Positions 58,477 to 64,000 of a DNA stretch of 64,000 bases are shown in pieces; the stretch's first letter is position 1, and the number at the start of each line of letters is the position of its first letter. This DNA is from Gnetum montanum. Its lineage: Eukaryota > Streptophyta > Gnetopsida > Gnetales > Gnetaceae. Location: assembly GCA_015680685.1 (NCBI GenBank), contig MNCI01027262.1:912289-976288 (forward strand), written 5' to 3'. The notes beneath the pieces are model-generated. The model searched no databases. It was not told the DNA's origin and saw only the letters and a program-made list of their open reading frames with translations. Position numbers and translations under genes: made by a program.

Positions 58477-59410
58477 TGATGAGACACGATTCGCATGAGC
58501 CACGATATCGCGTTGTCCCCTGAGATATTGTGTACAAAATATCATGATTTGTCGCCATATCTATAAATAAGAGGCAGCATTCCCCTTATTCCTTATCCTA
58601 GGCTAGAAGTAGGGAAACTCTGGCAGAGTGATCACTCCAGGGATAGAATATTTTCCATGTGCCCGCAGTAGGAGTCTCCAAGTGAACGGATCTTTATTCG
58701 AGCAACATTGTACTTGAACACAAGTTGTGTACGACAATAAAGAAGAGCTTTGTGGATAAACCTTGCAATGCATGGAATAGGATTTCTTACCTGTTATTTA
58801 TTACCCTGTCGTAGCGCAGCATGAGTACGACTTGATTATGAGCATTTATGGATGTGTACGGATAATCAAGGAATCAGATGCTCATCACGATTAGTCTCTC
58901 TCACCCTTATCTCCTAGAATGCGCGATAAGTACGACTTGGTTATGAGTATTCAAGGATGTGTACAGATAGCCAAGGAACAGATGCTTATCATGTTTAGGC
59001 TAGTTAAGTGCCTCAGTATGACCACTTCGAGCACGTGTGTTACACGTGATGATCCTAGTAACGAGTAGAATTTGGTAGCCGCAGTTGCATAGTTCAGGGT
59101 GTGTATGGTAACTGGGAATAGATGCTGATGCTAGTTAATTTAGACTTAGTCATTAGTTAGATTTAGTTAGTTTCTCAACCCTTCACCTTGATAGCATAGG
59201 AGAAAAACATAAAAGACCATAAAAATCATATACCTCAGACTTGCTTAACCATACACCGTGACTCATACAAGTAAGTCTGGGAAGACAACGAATGATTAAT
59301 CCCAAGTGTTCCATGGGGCGTGTAGGCATTTAGTCTGCAGAGTTTGACCGGATCGCGCATGCTACGCTAGTTTCGTATGGTTGAGTGTAGGGGTACCTCA
59401 TCACTCATGA
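58477..59410 (+). repeat. E1 3' LTR
   Basis: It is 934 bp, TGATGAG...CTCATGA (one change at the last inverted repeat). TATA box at 58562-58570, AATAAA at 58736-58741. Confidence 0.95.
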
Positions 59411-59415
59411 CTTAT

Positions 59416-60200
59416 CCTTGCCCATGTGACTTGTCATACCACTACAAGGCTTTTCAAAAAAAGAAAATTCTTCTAAAATCATAATTAGGAACAAATACCT
59501 TCCTAGTTTTTAACAATAGTTCATCTTGTATATGATAGTGCCTCGATTGGTCATTCCTACCTAACAATGGTTTCTTAAGACTTTTCCAAACCTGGTCAAA
59601 ATTATAGTAATGTTCATAAAAATTAGCAAAATTACCCATACCTTCCACATGAGCCATACTAAAATTTACCACATGCTCCCTAGATAATGCATCAACCACC
59701 CCATATGCTTTTCCACTTTTTTTCTTTAATGCAAAATTGAATTCCTATAATTGTGCAATGCACTTCATGTATTTAGCCCTCAACTTCCTTTGAGAATTAA
59801 GGAATTGTAGTGCTTTGTAGTTTGTCATCAAAATGAACTCTTTGGGTAATAAGTAATCTCTAATGCTTGATTTCTTGAAGAATAGAGTACAAGTCCTTCT
59901 CATATATGCTATATTTCTAGCTTCATTCATTCAATTTCTTTAAAAAGAAAGCAATAGGCCTATGTTCTTGTGAAATTATCCCTCTAATGACAAGTACACA
60001 TGCATCCACCTTCACATTAAAAAGCTACTAGAAATCTAAAATTGCAAGCACTGATTCACTAGTTATTTTTTCCTTTAACAAGTTAAGCCTCCTTTGAGTT
60101 TCAACATTCCATTTTAAATCTTTATTTTTCTTTAGTAAGGCAAACTTGGGTCATGAAATAACACTAAAATTTTTGAGGAATCTCCTATAAAAGCATACTA
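59416..60200 (-). pseudogene. E2 integrase N-terminus and RNase H, right of E1
   Basis: 59699-59454 reads VDALSREHVV... ending at ...PNYDFRRI, the RNase H end and integrase zinc region. 59930-59745 reads YLLPKEFILMTNYKALQFLNSQRKL..YMKCIAQL, the standard chromovirus RNase H stretch, with the DH pair of DHE(S/A)L changed to NY. Confidence 0.82.
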
Positions 60201-60379
60201 AACCAAGAAATGATCTTAACTCTCCAACATTCTTAGGAGTTGGCCAATCTCTAATATCCTCCATCTTAATAGCTTTTATTTGAATTTGATTTTTAGAAAC
60301 CACCTATTCTAAGTTTGTGATATTCCTATTGAAGAAATAACTTTTCTTTAGAATGATCACCAATTGTGCTTCCTTCAAT

Positions 60380-60900
60380 TTAAGATACACTTACCTCAAG
60401 TTATCCAAATGTTCCTCCTCATTAGATCTATATACCAAATAATCATTAGAGAAGGCAATATAGCACTAACCAATCAAGTCTTTTAGTACATCATGCATCA
60501 ACCTCATAAATGTATTAGGTATATTTATGAGCCCAAATAACATCGTCAATTGCTCACATAATCCATCTGGTGTTTTGAAAGTTATCTTTCATTCATCACT
60601 AGGTCTAATCTGAATTAGATGGTATCCACTCTTTAAATCAATTTTGCTAAAAAATTTTGCATTGGTGAGGACATCAAGGATATCATCTATCCTTGGAATA
60701 GGAAACTTATATCTCACTATTATCCTATTCACTACCATGAAATTAATGCACATTCTCCATTTATGATTGTCATTCTTTGACACAAGCATTACTTGAACTA
60801 CACCTAGTAAAATGAATTTCTTCATGAAGCCATTTGCAAGTAACTTCTTTACTTTTATGTGCAATTCTACCCTTTGACTCTGTGCCATATATAATTCTCT
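60380..60900 (-). pseudogene. E2 reverse transcriptase
   Basis: 60888-60589 reads VKKLLANGFMKK, WRMCINFMVVNRI, YKFPIPRIDDILD and FFSKIDLKSGYHLIQI, diagnostic for Ty3/gypsy RT palm and fingers. The catalytic box reads FSND (60453-60442) in place of FDD. A stop lies between the two parts. Confidence 0.9.
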
Positions 60901-61023
60901 CTCATTTGGAATGGTAGCACTAGGAATGAAGTTAATTTAGTGCTATACATTCCTCATTGATGACAATCCATCTAATTCCTCGTTAAATAGTTTGGGAAAT
61001 TGTCCCTTCAAGCATAGGACACC

Positions 61024-61347
61024 TTATGGAAGTTCTACTTGTACAACATCATGGCTAAAATAAATAGTTGATGTAATAACAAAACCAAAACCAGTCTCAT
61101 CATGTTCCTTCATATATTCCTTCTTCCCTATAAGAATTAAAGAAGCATTAAGTGAGCTTTGTTGTTTTACTTGTTTGGTTGTCATGGGAATCAACTCATG
61201 GATTTCATCAAGTCTAGCTACACTCCATATATTTATTTCTCCCTCAAATTGAGCACCATTATCAAAATTCAAAGGTCTATCAAGAATGACATCAACATAA
61301 TTAATTAGAAGTACATCACAATTCTCAACATCATGATAACTCTCAAT
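61024..61347 (-). pseudogene. E2 linker between protease and RT
   Basis: An 82-codon open frame (61272-61024), rich in Thr, Lys and Ile, lies where chromoviruses have a poorly conserved linker. It has no catalytic motif. Confidence 0.5.
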
Positions 61348-61530
61348 TTAAAATTCCAAAACATGTTTCTCTCTTACCTCTTGAGAGAAATCCCTAGATA
61401 ACCAATGCACCTTGCAGGGTCTAAAATGAGGATTTCTTACTGCACCAAATCTAGAAACTATCCTAGATGATATAACATTTTCTTGAGCTCCTCCATTAAT
61501 TAAAATATGAATCCATTCCCTGCTAAGCAA
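61348..61530 (-). pseudogene. E2 aspartic protease
   Basis: It reads LINGGAQENVISSRIVSRFG...PCKVHWLS, matching the (I/V)DGGS..N(V/I)...L...PHP.PY.L.WL pattern of chromovirus proteases. The catalytic Asp of DGG is Asn. Confidence 0.82.
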
Positions 61531-61699
61531 ACATCTAGCTCTAATCTAAACTAATACTTTTCTTGTAGGATGCTTTGTCTATTCATTTCCTAATGAATGC
61601 ATAAGAATTTAATTCAAAAACTTCCTCAATTTTAGAAGCATTAGGACTACCTCTTTAAAAAGCTTGGCTTGATGTCTCCTTTACTTCCATGGTTACAGA

Positions 61700-62900
61700 T
61701 TATTGCCTTTGGCTATCCTGTGAAGTAAATATTTCCATTACTTGTGTTTCCATCCTTCATATTTAAAGCACTAAATCTTGGATGAGTTACTACCTTCACC
61801 CTTACCTCCCTTGCCTTGGTCCTTCTTGGCTTTATCACTTTCATTACCCTTCTCTTGCTTCTTGTCATGGTTGTCATCTTTATCTTCAGATTCTCACTTG
61901 GATCGATTCTATGATTTGGATCCCTTGTCCTTTGTTTTTGAAGATTTGTTTCATAGTTTCCAAACCCATTGAGCTTCTTTTCTACCTTGAGTGTCAAATC
62001 ATAAGCCTCATTAAGAGTTTGTGACTCATAAAATGAAAACTCCTACTGATACATCATTTTAAGACCTCCTAGAAAGATTTAAGCCTATTCATAATCCTCC
62101 AAAGGTACTTTAGCTTGATAGAATAATTCAGAAAATTTGATGTAAAACTCCTTAACATCTTTGTCACCTTACCTCAGGAGTTTCAACTTCATAATCATCT
62201 CTTGTCTTTGCTGAGACTATTTAATTTTTTTTCAACTTGTACTTGATCAAATTTCAATCTCTAATAGGTTGTCGATTTTGTCTTTTATAGCCTTGGAACT
62301 ATTTTTCTCACCAAGTAGAACCCATACCTTCTCATCTAAATTTAGTAATAAGTAACCTTAATTGATTTTGTACTTATTCTAACTTAAAATGACTATCAAG
62401 TATCTTTAGATAACTTGAGAAAGAAATTGTGCTATCTGCACCATTAAAAGTCTTGAATTCAATGTATGGAAGTCTAGCAGCATTTTTGAATAATCTAGAA
62501 AGTCTTTCTTCATCTTTGTAATCAAGCTTGCCATGAGAAGTAGTGACCATTGATAGAGCTCTTGGAAGTCAACCATGAGGAAGTGGATTTTCTTCCATTA
62601 GAATCCTTGGCTAATGGGTTCCTACACTTTCATAGCTAGAATTTCCTTTGTCATCATCTGCTTCACCTCCACCAAGCTAAGAAAATTCTTCTTTATCATT
62701 TGAATATGAATGCTTATCATCTCTACAAGTTTGAATATATGCCTAGGACTTGCATTCCTATCTACCTTGGTACTGATCTCATCCAATTGAGTAACCATCA
62801 ATTGAAAGGAAGATTCCATGCTCTCCATGTGTCTATTCAGGGCTTTAACCTATCTTGTCTTAGGAACCATCTAAAATTAATAAAAATCCTCAACCAATTT
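61700..62900 (-). pseudogene. E2 gag
   Basis: 62828-62622 (helical, Met/Glu/Lys-rich) is near the N-terminus, and 61997-61713 is the basic region. In another frame near 61770-61740 KCFKYEGWKHK is the damaged CCHC zinc knuckle (C-F-K-C...H...C in the family). The middle part is broken. Confidence 0.7.
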
Positions 62901-62914
62901 ACAAATAACAAATC

Positions 62915-62942
62915 AACCTAAAGGCTTTGATACTAATAACGT
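62915..62942 (-). promoter_or_regulatory. E2 primer-binding site, tRNA-iMet type
   Basis: On the minus strand TTAGTATCAAAGCC follows the LTR, matching TTGGTATCAGAGCC at all but two positions, both G-to-A. Confidence 0.8.
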
Positions 62943-63144
62943 TGGAGTAGGTTCGCTCGATTTATTTTAATCTTTAATCCCACTAAATCCAAATATTATT
63001 AAAAAATAATTTAAGTTTCTAGAAAATAAGAAAATTAGCTATCTTTAATTAATGTAAAGAAGATTACAAATAGTGGTTTCACAACCCACATCGATACCAA
63101 TTGCTCATACACAAATGACATTGTATAGCATGAGGGTCTAGAAC
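62943..63144 (-). repeat. E2 5' LTR, U5-side remnant cut by E3
   Basis: It aligns with 50024-50240 of the 3' LTR up to GGGTCTAGAAC, where E3 begins. The remainder is beyond the window. Confidence 0.85.
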
Positions 63145-64000
63145 TGATGAATCGTGTTTTACTTAAGCTTTGATATCCAAGTGGGTGAGATATTAGGTAC
63201 ATGATATCATGGCCCAAGATGTGATATTAGGCATACAATATTGCAAGATACTCTTGGCCTATGAATACAACCCTTGGGCACACGATTTAGTAGTATTTTT
63301 TGAAGTCAAGTAGCAAAATTCTTGGAGTTTGTTCATTCAAGAGTTACAATATTTTCCAAGTGCCCACAACAGGAGGTCTAAGTCTAATTAGATCTTTATT
63401 CAAGCATTGATATACCTGAACACACCATTTTGTTGGCAATAAAGATGAGCTCTTTGATTCATCCTTGCAGCACTTGAGACTTTCTTTCTTTATGCATTTA
63501 GATATTTTGATTTCATGTAGTTCACATTTAGTGTTATCCATTTAGAAATTAATTTTGATTAATTAATTAAATAATTAAAATACACAAGAACAACCCCTTC
63601 GAACATACATGTGACACTTGGTAGCTTAGAAACGGTTAGCATTTGACAACCTAGTAATGTTTACACGTAGTTTAGGATGTGTCCAGGAAGTGGGGATGGT
63701 TACTTGTGTTAGGTTAGATTAGGAAATAGTTTACTTAGAACTTAATTAATCTTAATTTATTATTATTTTTAGGTAATCAAATTGATAAAACATAAAATGA
63801 TAAAAATCTTATGCCTTAGTCACACTTAACCATACACTTGCATTTTAGAAGTGAGACTGGGAAGACAATGAATAGACAACACGAACTCACTGTTTAGCTC
63901 TAGTGTACTTGGTAATTAAAGTTTGTGAAATTTAATTGGATTTCATGTGAATGCCTATGATTTGTATGGTTGGGCATAGGGGTAGCTCTCTGCTCATCAT
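63145..64000 (+). mobile_element. E3: LTR of an Athila-superfamily element inserted in the E2 LTR
   Basis: It begins TGATGAATCG and ends GCTCATCA at 63999, about 855 bp, in plus orientation. The U3 start has decayed GATAT palindromes, AATAAA lies at 63438-63443, and the U5 end GGTTGGGCATAGGGGTAG matches the E1 U5 end. The window ends one base later, so solo LTR and full element cannot be separated. Confidence 0.85.

Larger units (their letters stand above)
52149..59410 (+). mobile_element. E1: non-autonomous Athila derivative with gag and protease only
   Basis: It is 7262 bp with LTRs 52149-53082 and 58477-59410 and a perfect CTTAT target-site duplication (52144-52148 and 59411-59415). The tRNA-Asp PBS at 53084 and PPT at 58466-58476 are in place. 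It carries gag and an aspartic protease, then joins directly (near 56455) to sequence that in E4 follows integrase. RT, RNase H and integrase are missing. In a 103-base LTR comparison I counted 8 differences, so it is younger than E5 and E6 but not recent. It lies inside E2 integrase. Confidence 0.96.
50024..63144 (-). mobile_element. E2: chromovirus-like Ty3/gypsy element, host of E1 and E3
   Basis: On the minus strand: 5' LTR remnant 63144-62943, iMet-type PBS, gag ~62900-61700, protease 61530-61348, RT ~60900-60380, RNase H ~60200-59745, integrase split by E1 (59699-59416 and 52148-51480), chromodomain-like C-terminus 51342-50980, PPT, and 3' LTR 50890-50024. Its own sequence is about 5.9 kb plus the unseen LTR part. 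The protease (DGG rather than DSG) and RT wording is that of chromoviruses, and the tRNA-iMet primer fits. All domains carry stops and lost catalytic residues. Confidence 0.85.

Noticed and set aside
61778-62024. Plus-strand ORFs opposite E2 gag
   Set aside because: They are antisense shadows of the basic gag region.

Overview
Kind of DNA. This window looks like nuclear DNA of a seed plant, from a gene-poor, repeat-rich (pericentromere-like) region. It is AT-rich and full of nested, decayed LTR retrotransposons. Most have Athila-type Ty3/gypsy reverse transcriptase, protease and gag signatures and tRNA-Asp-type primer-binding sites. One is a chromovirus-like element with an initiator-Met-type primer-binding site. 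The species cannot be told from sequence alone. No bacterial, organellar, rRNA, tRNA or CRISPR feature was seen.

Layout. (1) 1-119: the end of an LTR running off the window. (2) 120-6794: copy A of a ~6.7 kb duplicated block. It holds minisatellites, a solo LTR, two old LTR-like direct repeats and a ~600 bp homopyrimidine tract. (3) 6795-14820: the only stretch with ordinary gene remnants. It has a multi-exon minus-strand gene of unknown function (7065-9550 and probably further right) with good splice sites but a frame break and an in-frame stop. It also has a GC-rich island (11150-11560) and an intronless, broken copy of a CCR4-type deadenylase/EEP nuclease gene (12840-13925). (4) 14821-21503: copy B of the block. 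(5) 21504-47560: element E5, an old minus-strand Athila-like element with a long extra ORF between pol and the 3' LTR. Two younger relatives sit inside it: E4 (21599-30330, minus, gag-PR-RT-RH-INT) in its 3' LTR, and E6 (39522-43971, minus, almost coding-free, target-site duplication TAAAT) in its protease region. (6) 47561-50023: no identifiable gene. (7) 50024-63144: element E2, a minus-strand chromovirus-like element. Its integrase is split by E1 (52149-59410, plus, target-site duplication CTTAT), and its 5' LTR is cut by E3 (63145 to the window end).

How the parts relate. E1, E3, E4, E5, E6 and the solo LTRs form one superfamily. They share TGATGAG...CTCATCA LTR ends, a GGGGGTA polypurine tract and a U3 that begins with an array of GATATC palindromes. 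Coding capacity falls from E5 (gag, pol, extra ORF) to E4 (gag, pol), E1 (gag and protease only) and E6 (a gag piece and the tail of the extra ORF). This fits a parasite series of non-autonomous derivatives that kept the cis signals. Every pol copy seen is broken: E2, E4 and E5 all have Asn in place of the second integrase catalytic Asp, and stops and PBS mismatches are largely transitions, as expected of old methylated repeats.

Limits. Boundaries with a TSD or a TG/CA-PBS-PPT junction are reliable to the base. Domain limits in decayed pol regions are approximate. No database search was possible.
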